Part shown: piece after piece, positions 50,482 through 60,673 of the stretch
Layout of the letters: each line of letters starts with the position of its first letter
How positions within the stretch are numbered: the first letter of the stretch is position 1
NCBI GenBank assembly: GCA_034003625.1
Contig: JAVEYG010000018.1
Location: forward strand, 29,258 to 93,257
Source: GWE2-42-39 sp034003625
GTDB lineage: Bacteria; Bacteroidota; Bacteroidia; Bacteroidales; Prolixibacteraceae
DNA length: 64,000 nt
Direction: 5' to 3'
Notes under the pieces: generated by a model
The model's database searches: none
Told to the model about the DNA's origin: nothing
The model's input: only the letters and a program-made list of their open reading frames with translations
Position numbers and translations under genes: made by a program

Positions 50482-51582
50482 TTATTCCCAAAGTTTCATT
50501 GTCAGTTGTTTATCCTCACGTATCAGGCAGTTGGTAAAAGTCACCTCGGTTCCCGAAGGAATATCGATGCGCAGGGTTTGGTTCGCGTACACCGGAACGG
50601 AATACATGTAATCGCCAAACCGGATGTCGAAAGTAATATCCGACCGGTTGCTGATTTCAATGGTCCCTTTTTCGGCATTAATGATCTTTACTGAAAGCGA
50701 CTTCTGAACAATCTGTTTCAGGAATTCTTCCTTTCCGGCCAGATGATTGTAAAAATAGGCCAGTGTGCGACCTGCAAACAATGCCTCGCGGATGCTTTCT
50801 GTCGAACGTTCTTTTGCAAAAACGAGGGTCATCGGGCGTTGCAGCTTTTCGCGGTACGAGTTGGCGCTTGCATAATGCAGGTCGGTATTCGCTAAATAAG
50901 CCAGCCCGTCGTCGTCGCACCAGTCCAGTGTTTTCGGATATAGTTCCGAGCCATTGAACACTTCAATTCCGTGGATCTTTTTCTGCGCGATCAATTCCTT
51001 GTGTACCGGGTAGAAAGTGCTTTGGTCGTCGGGCCATCCGGGATGGTTCCATTGAACGTAAGCGCCTTGTTTTATGGCTTCGTTCACGGCCTCCAGCTCG
51101 TCGGGGACATCCATTTTACTGACATCCTGGACGAACAGCGCATTGATGTGCCCCAGCGGCTTTTTTCGGGTGATTTCCGCCCCGCGGATAACCAGCAGGT
51201 CGATTGCGTTGCCTGCCGCCGCCGCGATATCGCCCGATTTGTTGAGGTCGATCTGGAGGATGTCTTTGTTTTTCCTGTTTTTTGTTTCAATATGGTCGGT
51301 GATGGCAATGGCATCCAGCCCGTCGTTCCAGGCTTCGACTACCCGCATGGTGGGCCACACATGCCCGTCGGAGAAAGTGGTGTGCATGTGAAAATCGCAT
51401 TTCAGCGTCTGGTAGCCGTCAATATCCGGAATATTGATGTTGTAGCGATAGCTCATCAGCTTCATTTGTTTGAAGCCCGGGAACTCGTGTACATCGGCAT
51501 TCTGTACCTGTGCGCCTGCCTGCCACGAAAAGCCTGCCACGAAAAGCGCCATCAGGATGGTGTACATTTTACGGTGTGTCAT
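50482..51582 (-). CDS. Exported PHP-domain phosphoesterase
   Basis: 366 residues with a signal peptide (MTHRKMYTILMALFVAGFSWQAGAQ). The PHP metal site is visible: DFHMHTTFSDGH (His-x-His), AIAITDHIE, GAEITRK and NTDLHYAS. The C-terminal 80 residues form a beta domain. PHP enzymes are trinuclear-metal phosphoesterases (histidinol phosphatase, polymerase exonuclease relatives). Export and location beside two calcineurin-like phosphoesterases support a role in releasing phosphate from a periplasmic organic substrate. It is followed by the FAD-dependent oxidoreductase after 32 bases. Confidence 0.85.
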   Translation of the reverse strand: MTHRKMYTILMALFVAGFSWQAGAQVQNADVHEFPGFKQMKLMSYRYNINIPDIDGYQTLKCDFHMHTTFSDGHVWPTMRVVEAWNDGLDAIAITDHIETKNRKNKDILQIDLNKSGDIAAAAGNAIDLLVIRGAEITRKKPLGHINALFVQDVSKMDVPDELEAVNEAIKQGAYVQWNHPGWPDDQSTFYPVHKELIAQKKIHGIEVFNGSELYPKTLDWCDDDGLAYLANTDLHYASANSYREKLQRPMTLVFAKERSTESIREALFAGRTLAYFYNHLAGKEEFLKQIVQKSLSVKIINAEKGTIEISNRSDITFDIRFGDYMYSVPVYANQTLRIDIPSGTEVTFTNCLIREDKQLTMKLWE

Positions 51583-51622
51583 TTTATTACAATTTAGTGG
51601 TTTAACGTCCTTTTACTGATGA

Positions 51623-52576
51623 TCATTTAATAGGGATTACCAGTTCATTTTTGGTTTTACCCGGAACAGAAACCCGGATGTCATTTTCGGTCAGCCTCAC
51701 CAGCCGCCAGTTATTGGTATCCTGAACCAGCGAACCGGTTTGTACCTGTACCATTTCTTTGTTCTCCCCGGAAGGAAAACGTTTTATCTCGTTTTTATGG
51801 TGATGTCCGACAAAAATCAATTTTACGGAAGGGTGTTGTGCCAATGCCGAATAAATTTCTTTTGAATAGTCGGCCTGTGCCACCGGGTCTTTTAACGGGA
51901 TGTGCATGAAAATAATTTCCACATCGTCAGCCGATTCGCTTAAACGGGCATTCAGCCAGTACAACTGGGCTTTGTCGATGTACGGTACTTCAAACTTATC
52001 TTCAGGCGTAAACCGGTAAAAACCATTGTCGAGAAAAATGAACTGATAGTTGGTTTTCCCCACCTGAAACGATTCGCTGTAATAGGTCCCGTTGCGGAAG
52101 CAGGGAACATTGCGTATCCAGGCCGCGCGTGCCTGTCCTGCCGAATTTTGGTGATGGGCCAGCTTGCCGTTTTTCCAGTTGAACGAAAACAAGTCGTGGT
52201 TGCCAAGGGTAAGAAAAACCGGCACATGGTAATCGTCGAGCAGGCGGGAAAACTGCTCGGCCTGCAAATCCAGCATCCGGCCATTTGCGGTGTTGGATTC
52301 AAAAAAATCAACCAGGTCGCCGGTAGCAACTACCAGGTCGCTGTTGGTTTTTCCGGGAACGCTTTGTAAAAATTCCCGTAACCGGTTTTCGCCCTGGTCG
52401 TATTGCTTCTGCTTGCGGTATTCCATTAAGTCAGCCGGGTAACCGGGCTGGTTGAAAATAACGTGCAGGTCGGTGATGTGTAGGAACGAAAGAGTATCTT
52501 TCTGCGCCATCGCCGCTCCGTTAAAAAGCAAACAAAAAGCGAAGAGTAAATGGATTCTTTTAAATGTATTTATCAT
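51623..52576 (-). CDS. Exported calcineurin-like metallophosphoesterase
   Basis: 317 residues; signal peptide MINTFKRIHLLFAFCLLFNGAAMA. All metallophosphoesterase motifs are present: LHITDLHV (Asp-x-His), ATGDLVDF (GDxxD-like), TLGNHDLF (GNHD), FMHIP and VGHHHKNE (GHxH). It cleaves phosphomonoesters or diesters with a two-metal centre in the periplasm. It lies directly downstream (18 bases) of the MFS transporter gene in the fecR-susCD locus. The substrate is unknown. Confidence 0.9.
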   Translation of the reverse strand: MINTFKRIHLLFAFCLLFNGAAMAQKDTLSFLHITDLHVIFNQPGYPADLMEYRKQKQYDQGENRLREFLQSVPGKTNSDLVVATGDLVDFFESNTANGRMLDLQAEQFSRLLDDYHVPVFLTLGNHDLFSFNWKNGKLAHHQNSAGQARAAWIRNVPCFRNGTYYSESFQVGKTNYQFIFLDNGFYRFTPEDKFEVPYIDKAQLYWLNARLSESADDVEIIFMHIPLKDPVAQADYSKEIYSALAQHPSVKLIFVGHHHKNEIKRFPSGENKEMVQVQTGSLVQDTNNWRLVRLTENDIRVSVPGKTKNELVIPIK

Positions 52577-52594
52577 GGTTTGTTTTTTAGGTGT

Positions 52595-53845
52595 TTACTT
52601 TAACGAAACTGCTTCTTTGGGAATTTCCGGGCGTATCATTTTCCACAATATAAACAAGGCCAGCGGATGAAGGACAGCCATTGCCATAAAAATCCAGGTA
52701 GTTCCCACGCTGGTCATGTACTGACCAATGAGGTAATTAAAAATAACAGCGCCCCCTGCCCCAAATCCTCCGGCAATGCCCAGCACACTGGCCACATTAT
52801 TTACCGGAAAGGTTTCGGCAATCAGCACGCTGCCGGTATAAATCCAGCTCAAAGCTACGGCAGCCAGAATACTGAACTTGATGATGGTTACAGCCACGCC
52901 CAAACTGTCGGGGATCAGGATCACCGGGGCCAGGAAAGCCACGTAGCTGAGCATGACCTTACGCGACCGCAGGGCAGGTTTTCCGCGCCGTACCATCCAG
53001 TCGGACCAGGCCGATGAGGCAATACCCCCCAAACTGGCAACGAGGAAAGGGATCCAGCCCACCATTCCCAGCTGGGAAAGGCTCAGCCCCGATTCTTCCA
53101 TCAGGAAACCGGGCAGCCAGAACAAAATAAAATACCACACCGGGTCGGTGGTAAAGCGGATCAACAAAATTCCCCACAAACTTCTTTTGCCCCAGAGCTG
53201 TCCCCAGCTAAAAGCAGTTGATTCGCCTGAAGCATTTTTTGCAGAAATAGCGTCCTGAACATACCCTTTCGGTGGTTCCTTATAAACGAAAAACCAGATC
53301 AGCGCAACCACAATGCCGACAATTCCGGGAATAATGAATGCGGCATGCCAGGAAAAGGAGATAACCAGCCAGGCAATTAACGGCGGGGCAATGACCGAGC
53401 CAATAGTTCCGCCGGCTACCGATATGCTGTTAGCCGTAGCGCGCAATTTCCCGGAAAACCATTTGGTCACTACTTTTATTTGTGCCGGATAAGTGGTTGG
53501 TTCGGCCAGCCCCAAAAGGCTCCTGAAAAAAACAAACGGGAACAACGTGCGCACCAGGCCGCTCCCAATGGAGCTAAGCGACCAGGTAATCACGCCCCAA
53601 AACATGATTTTTCGGGCGCCAAACTTATCGACTAACCAGCCCGAAACGGGGTACATCAGCGCATAACAAATCGTGAAAACATTTATGATTAAAGCATACC
53701 CGACATCGTCAAGTGAAAACTCTTCTTTTAAAATAGGCTTTAGTATGGAAACCACCTGACGGTCGACATAACTGAAAACGGTAATGACAAAGATGATTGC
53801 TACAATAAACCATCGTCTTCTGTCGGGATTTAAAAAGGATGACAT
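52595..53845 (-). CDS. MFS transporter, ACS/ExuT-like organic anion symporter
   Basis: 416 residues from ATG 53845; a GTG at 53869 adds eight residues and is less likely. Twelve membrane helices are predicted. FSYVDRQVVSILKPILK in helix 1, DKFGARK after helix 2 and the LLGLAEPTTYPAQIKVVTKWF block are characteristic of the anion:cation symporter family (hexuronate, phthalate, glycerol-phosphate related). It should import an organic acid or phosphorylated compound by proton symport. It sits between two phosphoesterase genes in the SusCD locus, pointing to import of the product made in the periplasm. Confidence 0.88.
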   Translation of the reverse strand: MSSFLNPDRRRWFIVAIIFVITVFSYVDRQVVSILKPILKEEFSLDDVGYALIINVFTICYALMYPVSGWLVDKFGARKIMFWGVITWSLSSIGSGLVRTLFPFVFFRSLLGLAEPTTYPAQIKVVTKWFSGKLRATANSISVAGGTIGSVIAPPLIAWLVISFSWHAAFIIPGIVGIVVALIWFFVYKEPPKGYVQDAISAKNASGESTAFSWGQLWGKRSLWGILLIRFTTDPVWYFILFWLPGFLMEESGLSLSQLGMVGWIPFLVASLGGIASSAWSDWMVRRGKPALRSRKVMLSYVAFLAPVILIPDSLGVAVTIIKFSILAAVALSWIYTGSVLIAETFPVNNVASVLGIAGGFGAGGAVIFNYLIGQYMTSVGTTWIFMAMAVLHPLALFILWKMIRPEIPKEAVSLK

Positions 53846-53877
53846 AGTCTGTTTTTCATTGGTTAACACTCTTTTCC

Positions 53878-55389
53878 CTATTTTGCTCTTTCTTGTAAAA
53901 TAAGCGTTTTTATATATTTATTCCCAAACCGGTCGGTTACTTCAACTTTTATTTCTTTGGCATTTGCCGATGGTTTAGCCGAAAAAAGGTGTTCGGTACG
54001 GGTGGGCTCCAGACTGCCTTTTTCTTCCGGCACATCTTTTCCAAACATATTTTTATAGGCCAACGGATCGTATCCCAGAAAACGTTCCATTTCCCCTTTG
54101 GGGGTTCCATCTTCGAACCAGTTTACTTTCCAACCGGTGTCCCAGTTCCACACGTTGGCAATAATTTCATCGGGGCGTTCGGGGCTGCTGCCCTGTGGAT
54201 AAATCCGGAACTGATAGGAAGGGTCAAAGCCTGTTGGTTTGTAATACCAACGGATGCTGTCGCCGTTTACCTCGTATACGCCGTACCCACCGGGGGTCCC
54301 GTCGGTACAAATATTGCCGGTCCACCACGCGCTGCACACCGAAGCGTGGTTATGTTCCATGCGGTTGGCCTGCTCTGCTGTTTCGTTGTAGTGGGTGTGC
54401 CCCGACATGATGTGTACCCGGTAAGGTTCAAGCAGCTTATATAACTCATCGCGGTTCCCGACTGTAGCGGTCTCAAATTCGGTACGCACGGCGCTTTTCA
54501 GAAACTTTATTTCATAAGTGGGAATATGCAGCGAAATAACCAGCGTGCTTCCTTCTGGTATGTATTGCAAATCTTTTTTCAGCCATTGCAGTTGCTCTTC
54601 CGAAATATGGCCGATGTATTTTCTACGTTTGTCTTTGTAGGCCTCGTCGTCGCCTTTAAACAATACGTCGTTCAGCGCTACGTAATGGATTTTGCCCCGG
54701 TTAAAGGAATAATAGGTGGGGCCGAATGCTTCTTTAAATTGTTGGGTAGCCATTTTTCGCGATGGCGCCTTATAATCGATATCGTGGTTGCCGACAAGCT
54801 GGAAAAAAGGAATTCCCATTTGGCTGACGGCTTTTTTATAGTCGGGATAGAGGTGGAACTGGTCGAATACAATATCGCCGCAAGTGATGCCATGCACGGG
54901 AATATTTCCCAATGTTTGAAGATGTGCGGCCACATCGGGCACCGGTTCGTCCATCATCCGGCTGACATCGGATCCGGTTTTTACCTGCGGATCGGCCCAA
55001 ATAACAAACGCATGGCGGGTATCGTCGAGTTCGTTTTTCTGTAAGTTGAAATTTATTTTCTGTTTCTTTTGGCTGATATCCAGCGGTTCGTAGAATTTAG
55101 CAATTCCATCGGTTTGGGGAATTTTATATCCTGAAGGCAATGAAATAAACACAAATTCGGCTTCAGGGTGAATGGGAAGACGATAATTTCCCGAACGGTC
55201 GGTGAGGGTGGTTTCATAGCCGTCGCTCACCACTACGCCGGCAATGCCCGTTTCATCGACGGCCACCCTTCCGGAAACGATTGCCGTTTTTGTTTTACCG
55301 GAACACCCCGGTAACGCGAGGCTTCCGCTTAAAAAAAACGCAATGGCTAAAAGCAGCCCTGATCGGATTAAGAAGTTTTTTCTGAGCAT
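53878..55389 (-). CDS. Calcineurin-like phosphoesterase lipoprotein with N- and C-terminal accessory domains
   Basis: 503 residues. The signal peptide ends in LPGC, a lipobox, so the protein is membrane-anchored. A small N-terminal Ig/carboxypeptidase-regulatory-like domain (VSGRVAVDETGIAGVVV...) precedes the metallophosphoesterase core with WADPQV (Asp-x-Gln variant), CGDIVFD, LVGNHDID, LHIPTYE and SGHTHYNE. A C-terminal beta domain (from about 410) matches the MetallophosC family. This three-domain form is frequent in Bacteroidota nutrient loci. It follows susD after 139 bases containing a palindrome, so it may be expressed at a different level from susC/susD. Confidence 0.9.
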   Translation of the reverse strand: MLRKNFLIRSGLLLAIAFFLSGSLALPGCSGKTKTAIVSGRVAVDETGIAGVVVSDGYETTLTDRSGNYRLPIHPEAEFVFISLPSGYKIPQTDGIAKFYEPLDISQKKQKINFNLQKNELDDTRHAFVIWADPQVKTGSDVSRMMDEPVPDVAAHLQTLGNIPVHGITCGDIVFDQFHLYPDYKKAVSQMGIPFFQLVGNHDIDYKAPSRKMATQQFKEAFGPTYYSFNRGKIHYVALNDVLFKGDDEAYKDKRRKYIGHISEEQLQWLKKDLQYIPEGSTLVISLHIPTYEIKFLKSAVRTEFETATVGNRDELYKLLEPYRVHIMSGHTHYNETAEQANRMEHNHASVCSAWWTGNICTDGTPGGYGVYEVNGDSIRWYYKPTGFDPSYQFRIYPQGSSPERPDEIIANVWNWDTGWKVNWFEDGTPKGEMERFLGYDPLAYKNMFGKDVPEEKGSLEPTRTEHLFSAKPSANAKEIKVEVTDRFGNKYIKTLILQERAK

Positions 55390-55451
55390 GATTGGTTAAT
55401 TGTAAAAGAATAACTGCTTATTAAGCAGGAACACTATGTATTGTGATGAAA

Positions 55452-55480
55452 TGTCACCCCGGAATTGTTCCGGGGTGACA
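55452..55480. repeat. Perfect palindrome between susD and the phosphoesterase gene
   Basis: TGTCACCCCGGAA (55452-55464), loop TTG, TTCCGGGGTGACA (55468-55480): a 13-base perfect stem. It resembles the palindrome at 22667-22683. No T-run follows on the minus strand, so it is more likely a dispersed element or an mRNA-stability hairpin than a terminator. Confidence 0.6.
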
Positions 55481-55528
55481 GGGTCTAATAAACATGCAAC
55501 TCTCTCTTGATGAAACAGACCCAAGATT

Positions 55529-57232
55529 TTAATAGCCCGGATTCTGGACTAAGTTATCATTTATCTGTATTTCTTTTGAAGGAATTGGCCAAAGATATTG
55601 TCTTGTTTTATCAAAATTTCGTTCAACCAAGAGTTTAATCAGGCCGGCATCGTACATCGGTTTAAAATCCGGGACCCCATCTTCATCAATTTGCGGAGTT
55701 TCAGGGAAGAACCACAAACCTTTATCAACGACTTTTTTCTTCAGATCGGTTACATCAAGTATCCCATAAATAGGGCGGGTCAAAGCTTTCTCCGCTATTT
55801 TCCAGCGGATCAGGTCATAATATCTTCTGTTTTCCCAACCAAACTCGCTGCGCCGTTCGATACGCAGAATGCTTCTGAGTTTTGCCTGGTTGGCAACTGT
55901 AACAGCCGGGTACCTTGCCGTTTCCGAAACATTGACCCCATAAGCCCGCGCCCGTACCTGGTTCATTGCATTAAGGGCCGAATTATCAATTTCATTTAAT
56001 TCAATTTTTGCCTCTGCATACATCAACAACACATCGGCATACCGCATAACAATAATATCGAAATCGGTCTGATAATCATCCGCCCAGTCTTCGTCGACCC
56101 ATTTTTTCAGTTCCAGTGCATTGTATGGCGCGTATCGGTCAACTGCTCTGTTTGCTTTATTGCTTACCTGTGTTCCGGTAGCTACATTCAATACTTTTGT
56201 GGTATATGGATTCGGGTCATAAATATATCCCAAATGTTCCGTTCCAAATTCAACGATGGTCATTGCGCAGCGAGGGTCGCGGTTTTTAAAAGGTTCACGC
56301 GGGTCAAACAATGGCGATTCGTCGATAGGAAGGCCATCGGTGCAAAGAAACGTACAGAATAAGTCCCATGAAGGCTGGGCTACAGCAGAACCTCCTGCGG
56401 TCCGGGTAAAAAAGTTTTTACAGGTCCAGGACGACCCCAGTTCGAACGAGCGGGGCAGTGCAAAAATGGTTTCTTCTGATTTTTTTGTTTTGGAAAGAAA
56501 ATACTCCTGGTAGTTTGGATGAAGAGAATAAACCCCTAAGTCGATGCATGCTTTTGCTGCATCGCGTACAATTGTCCAGTCGGAGAAATACAGGGCGGTG
56601 CGGGCTTTAAAAGCCATGGCAGCCCCTTTGGTTGCCCTGCTTAAATCATTATTACTGTAGCTTACAGGAAGATTCTGGATGGCCAGGTCAAAATCTTCAT
56701 ATACCTTCTCAAGTATAAAATCCTTGTCTGTCCGGCCCATTTCAAATGCTTCCTCAATGGTAGGAGCTTCAGTGTAATACGGCACATCGCCAAAATGGAA
56801 GATTAGCCGCGAATACAAAGCTGCCCGCATAAACCGGGCTTCGCCTTCAAATTGTTCATATTTCTTTTGTGGGATGACCCCTTCTACCTTGTGGAGGTTG
56901 TTCAGTATTGTATTGGCCCGGGTAATCCCTTTGTAGGTATTCAGCCAAAGATCTCTGGGGACACTCCACTCGCTGGTAATGGTCCCTTCCACAAAACCAT
57001 TGATTGCCTGCCGTTGTGTCCAGTCGTCCGTCATCCGGTCCATTTCAAAATTTGACTCCCGGTCCCACAGGTATTCCCGGTACAGATCGTTTAACGACAT
57101 ATTGATTTCTGTTTCGTCGGCATACCAGTTTTCGCTGGAACCTTCAGAAAGCGGGTTCAGATCCAGATCGGCACAGGATGTGAAAAGTGCGATGCTTAAA
57201 AAAGCAATAAATATTTTATTCTTCATTTTCAT
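55529..57232 (-). CDS. SusD/RagB-family outer-membrane nutrient-binding lipoprotein
   Basis: 567 residues from ATG 57232; the in-frame TTG at 57235 is not needed. The lipobox LFTSC places the anchor at Cys 20, followed by ADLDLNPLSEGS, the typical SusD beginning. Helical TPR-like units and the VMRYADVLLMYAEAKIE and RRSEFGWENRRYYDLIRW signatures in the C-terminal half are diagnostic. It captures the nutrient at the surface for its SusC partner, encoded 6 bases upstream. Confidence 0.96.
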   Translation of the reverse strand: MKMKNKIFIAFLSIALFTSCADLDLNPLSEGSSENWYADETEINMSLNDLYREYLWDRESNFEMDRMTDDWTQRQAINGFVEGTITSEWSVPRDLWLNTYKGITRANTILNNLHKVEGVIPQKKYEQFEGEARFMRAALYSRLIFHFGDVPYYTEAPTIEEAFEMGRTDKDFILEKVYEDFDLAIQNLPVSYSNNDLSRATKGAAMAFKARTALYFSDWTIVRDAAKACIDLGVYSLHPNYQEYFLSKTKKSEETIFALPRSFELGSSWTCKNFFTRTAGGSAVAQPSWDLFCTFLCTDGLPIDESPLFDPREPFKNRDPRCAMTIVEFGTEHLGYIYDPNPYTTKVLNVATGTQVSNKANRAVDRYAPYNALELKKWVDEDWADDYQTDFDIIVMRYADVLLMYAEAKIELNEIDNSALNAMNQVRARAYGVNVSETARYPAVTVANQAKLRSILRIERRSEFGWENRRYYDLIRWKIAEKALTRPIYGILDVTDLKKKVVDKGLWFFPETPQIDEDGVPDFKPMYDAGLIKLLVERNFDKTRQYLWPIPSKEIQINDNLVQNPGY

Positions 57233-57238
57233 CAAATT

Positions 57239-60200
57239 TTAAAATTTAACGGAAAGCCCAACATTGAATGATTTTGAGATATAAGAAGTGTAAGACACTT
57301 CAGGGTCCCATCCTTTAGGATAGTGGTCGAGCGAAAACAAGTCGCTTGCCGAAGCAAAAATCCGAATGTCTTTCAAACGAATTTTTTCAACTACATTTTT
57401 CGGCAAAGTATACCCAAGCGTAATGTTTTTCAAACGCAAATAAGCGCCATTGAACAACCAGAAATCAGACATTTCGTAATTGTTGTTTTCTGCCCCCACA
57501 TAAGACAAACGGGGATATTTTGCTTTCAGGTTTTCCGCATCTGTATTGTAGGTACTCCAATAATTTCCGTCAATAATCTGGGGGGCGTTGGTCCATCCGC
57601 TAAAAAATGGTTGTACCATTTCCGGAATGATCCGGCTGTTTTGTTTGCCGACTCCCTGAAATACGAGGGAAATGTCAAATCCTTTGTAAGCCAGATTAAT
57701 ATTCCCGCCGAAAAGGAAGCGGGGCATCGACCCGCCCAACAGTACCCGGTCGTAATCGGGAGTGATCTTCCCATCGGGAACGCCATCGGGGCCGCTTATA
57801 TCCGTATATTTTATATCGCCGGGTTTTAGCGATTGGTACAACAAGGGCGAATTATTAACTTCTTCCTGTGTTTGGAAAAGTCCGTCTGATTTATATCCAT
57901 ACCATTCGTTAAATTCACTGCCTTCTTTCTTTATCTGGCTTCCAAGAAAAACAATACCGCCCAGGTCGCCCATTACCGATTTGTAATCCGACAGGTTGAA
58001 CGAAGCCGAATAGCTCAGTTCTCCGATTTTATCTTTCCACGACAGTTGTATTTCCCATCCTTTTGTGTCCATGATACCGGTGTTCTGATCCGGGTTTTCA
58101 AAACCCATGAAGTCGGGTATTTCCAACGACAGCAACATGTCGCGTGTTTTCTTCATGTAATAGTCGCCGGAAAACATCAGGCGGTTATTGAAAAAATTGG
58201 CGTCAATCCCAACATCCCAGGTTTCCGTTGTTTCCCATGTAATATCTTCGATTGCATATTGAAATTGAGCGGCTGTTATTCCTGAAATGATCTGGTCGCC
58301 CTGGTAGAAAAAAGCATTGGAGAAACCAATAGACGACTGGTACGGATAGTTCCCGATCCGTTCATTTCCCAAAGTTCCCCATGAGGCCCTTATTTTCATG
58401 AAAGACAAAGCCGGAATGTTCTGCATGAACGATTCTTCAGAAATGGCCCATCCTGCCGATACAGAAGGGAAAGAAGCCCAACGGTAATCGGGATGAAAAC
58501 GGGAAGAACCGTCGTAACGGATATTGGCCTGTAAAAAATACTTGTTGTTATAATCGTATATGACCCGGCCAAAGAACGAACGATAAGCCGACTCGGTTGC
58601 AGAACCTGCATTGCCCCGGTAATCGAGCGGGCCAACATTCAGGTAGGGAAAATTTGACAACACATAGTTCTCGCGGGAAGCGTCCAGCGATTCACTGAAC
58701 GAAGAAAAATCTTCATACCCTCCCATCAGGTTCAGGCTGTGAACATCTTTTATTGTTTTGACATAGTTGGCCAGCAACTGTTTGGTCAGGGTTTTGGCCT
58801 CATTTCGTCCTTCGTATAACGAAGTGCTTTGGTGCCCGGCAATATATCCCGAAAATACAGATGGGTCGTCTGCACTGTAATATGGAATCTGCTTGACGAA
58901 TTTTTTGCTTTTTGCAAAATTAAGATATGGCGATAGCACTCCGGTTATTGTAAGTTCTTTAATGGGTTTAAATTCCAGCGAAGCCTTTCCCATAAATTTA
59001 TTGTTCCTGCTGTTGCTGAAACCTCCATGATGCAAACGGGCGTATTCATTTGACCCGGCTTTCCCTTCGGCAATCCTTCCATCGTCCCATAAAGCAGCAT
59101 ACACAGGGGCATACCGGATCGCATCGTAAACAGGGTTGTCCACCGGGCTCCTGGAAATAGATGAATTGAACGAGAAGTCAAGGTTTGCAGACAAATAATC
59201 ATTGATTGTGATCTGATTGTTTACCCGCGACGAAATTCTTTCGTAATCTTTGTGATCGTACAAAGCCCCTATTTTTTCGTAGTTAACCGATGCTTTCGAT
59301 TTGATTTTCTCACCTCCGTGCGTAACCGAGAACTGGTGTCCCTGGCGAGGGGCATAATCGTTCATTAACAAGTCGACCCAGTCGGTCACCGGATATCGGT
59401 TGGGGTTGGTTTTGTTCCATTCCAGCCAGTTGTCCACTTCTTCCTTCGAGTAAACAGAATATTCGCCTCCGGGGTTGTTGCCTGCATCGTTCCATGTTTG
59501 TTCGTTCGACATTTCCAGATAGCGCTGGGCGCCCACTACTTCCGGGAAATCGGTTGGTTTTTCAATCCCGAAACTGGTATTGTATTCCATGTTCAACTGG
59601 CCGGTTTTTGCGCGTTTGGTTGTGATCAATACGACACCGGCAGCTGCCCTTGCCCCATAAATAGATGCCGAGGCAGCGTCTTTCAAAACTGAAATATCCT
59701 GAATGTCATTGGGGTTGACATCGTTGATGTTGCTTACCGGCACTCCGTCGACAATGACCAGGGGGTTGCTGTCGCCAATGGTCGTAATCCCCCGAACGCG
59801 GATGGTAGCGCCTGCGCCAGGCTCCGAGTTGCTCCGGGTAACCATAACTCCGGGCATTGAACCCTGAAGTGCCTGCGACAATTGAGTGGCTTGTCGTTCG
59901 GCTATTCTCGCCCCGTCAACTGTTGAAATTGATCCGGTCAGGTCCTTTTTTTTCATGGTCCCATACCCGATGGCGACCACCTCTTCGATCCCGATAGTTG
60001 CTTCCTGAAGCACAATATTAATGGTATTTTTCCCGGCCACTGCAACTTCCTGGTTTTCCATTCCTACAAACGAAAACACCAGCACACCGTTTTCCGGAAC
60101 ATTGCCCAACGAATAAATTCCATCGAAATCAGTAATGATCCCGTTCGTTGTCCCTTTTACCACCACCGAAACGCCTGGCAACGGAGCGCCGGAAGTATCT

Positions 60201-60613
60201 GTTACTTTCCCTTTTACTGATTTTTGCTGTTGGGAAGCCGGTTGTTTGCCCGACATCAGGAGCATGATATGGCGGTCTTCAATTTCGTATTTCACGCCGG
60301 TTCCTGAAAATAATGTTTTCAGTATTTCTTCAATTCCCTGGTCATGAATAGAAATGTTGACTTTCCGGTCGAGGTCGATAAATTCGGAACTGTATGCAAA
60401 GCGGTATTTGCTTTGGTTTTCAATGGCCTGCAATACGTCGCCAACCTTTACATTTTGCATGTCGAGGTTCAGTTTGGTGGTCTGGCTGTACGAGCTGGCA
60501 GCCACCTGCATCAGCCCCAGTAATAGAAAGAAGAACGTAAGCCTCATGATCTTTCCTGTTTTAGTTTTTACAAAAGGGGGACATAAACCCCGAATCCATG
60601 ATTTTTTTTTCAT
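57239..60613 (-). CDS. SusC/RagA TonB-dependent outer-membrane transporter with STN domain
   Basis: 1124 residues. After a long signal region, an STN (secretin/TonB short N-terminal) domain spans about 48-115 (LNLDMQNVKVGDVLQAIENQ). A carboxypeptidase-regulatory-like domain follows (KGKVTDTSGAPLPGVSVVVKG, 133-215), then the plug (VDGVPVSNINDVNPNDI, LKDAASASIYGARAAAGVV) and the beta-barrel, ending in NVGLSVKF with an aromatic last residue. It imports a ligand delivered by SusD using TonB energy. The STN domain marks it as a transducer that talks to the FecR anti-sigma protein encoded just upstream. It is 96 bases downstream of fecR, with a hairpin in between. Confidence 0.96.
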   Translation of the reverse strand: MKKKSWIRGLCPPFVKTKTGKIMRLTFFFLLLGLMQVAASSYSQTTKLNLDMQNVKVGDVLQAIENQSKYRFAYSSEFIDLDRKVNISIHDQGIEEILKTLFSGTGVKYEIEDRHIMLLMSGKQPASQQQKSVKGKVTDTSGAPLPGVSVVVKGTTNGIITDFDGIYSLGNVPENGVLVFSFVGMENQEVAVAGKNTINIVLQEATIGIEEVVAIGYGTMKKKDLTGSISTVDGARIAERQATQLSQALQGSMPGVMVTRSNSEPGAGATIRVRGITTIGDSNPLVIVDGVPVSNINDVNPNDIQDISVLKDAASASIYGARAAAGVVLITTKRAKTGQLNMEYNTSFGIEKPTDFPEVVGAQRYLEMSNEQTWNDAGNNPGGEYSVYSKEEVDNWLEWNKTNPNRYPVTDWVDLLMNDYAPRQGHQFSVTHGGEKIKSKASVNYEKIGALYDHKDYERISSRVNNQITINDYLSANLDFSFNSSISRSPVDNPVYDAIRYAPVYAALWDDGRIAEGKAGSNEYARLHHGGFSNSRNNKFMGKASLEFKPIKELTITGVLSPYLNFAKSKKFVKQIPYYSADDPSVFSGYIAGHQSTSLYEGRNEAKTLTKQLLANYVKTIKDVHSLNLMGGYEDFSSFSESLDASRENYVLSNFPYLNVGPLDYRGNAGSATESAYRSFFGRVIYDYNNKYFLQANIRYDGSSRFHPDYRWASFPSVSAGWAISEESFMQNIPALSFMKIRASWGTLGNERIGNYPYQSSIGFSNAFFYQGDQIISGITAAQFQYAIEDITWETTETWDVGIDANFFNNRLMFSGDYYMKKTRDMLLSLEIPDFMGFENPDQNTGIMDTKGWEIQLSWKDKIGELSYSASFNLSDYKSVMGDLGGIVFLGSQIKKEGSEFNEWYGYKSDGLFQTQEEVNNSPLLYQSLKPGDIKYTDISGPDGVPDGKITPDYDRVLLGGSMPRFLFGGNINLAYKGFDISLVFQGVGKQNSRIIPEMVQPFFSGWTNAPQIIDGNYWSTYNTDAENLKAKYPRLSYVGAENNNYEMSDFWLFNGAYLRLKNITLGYTLPKNVVEKIRLKDIRIFASASDLFSLDHYPKGWDPEVSYTSYISKSFNVGLSVKF

Positions 60614-60673
60614 AATTTTGATCTGTTTTTAAAAGGTTGATAATAGTGTCATTTGCCGATGACATGCAAACCT

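Noticed and set aside
55452..55480. Palindrome as susD terminator
   Set aside because: No T-run follows on the minus strand, and a similar palindrome occurs at 22667-22683 in a different context.
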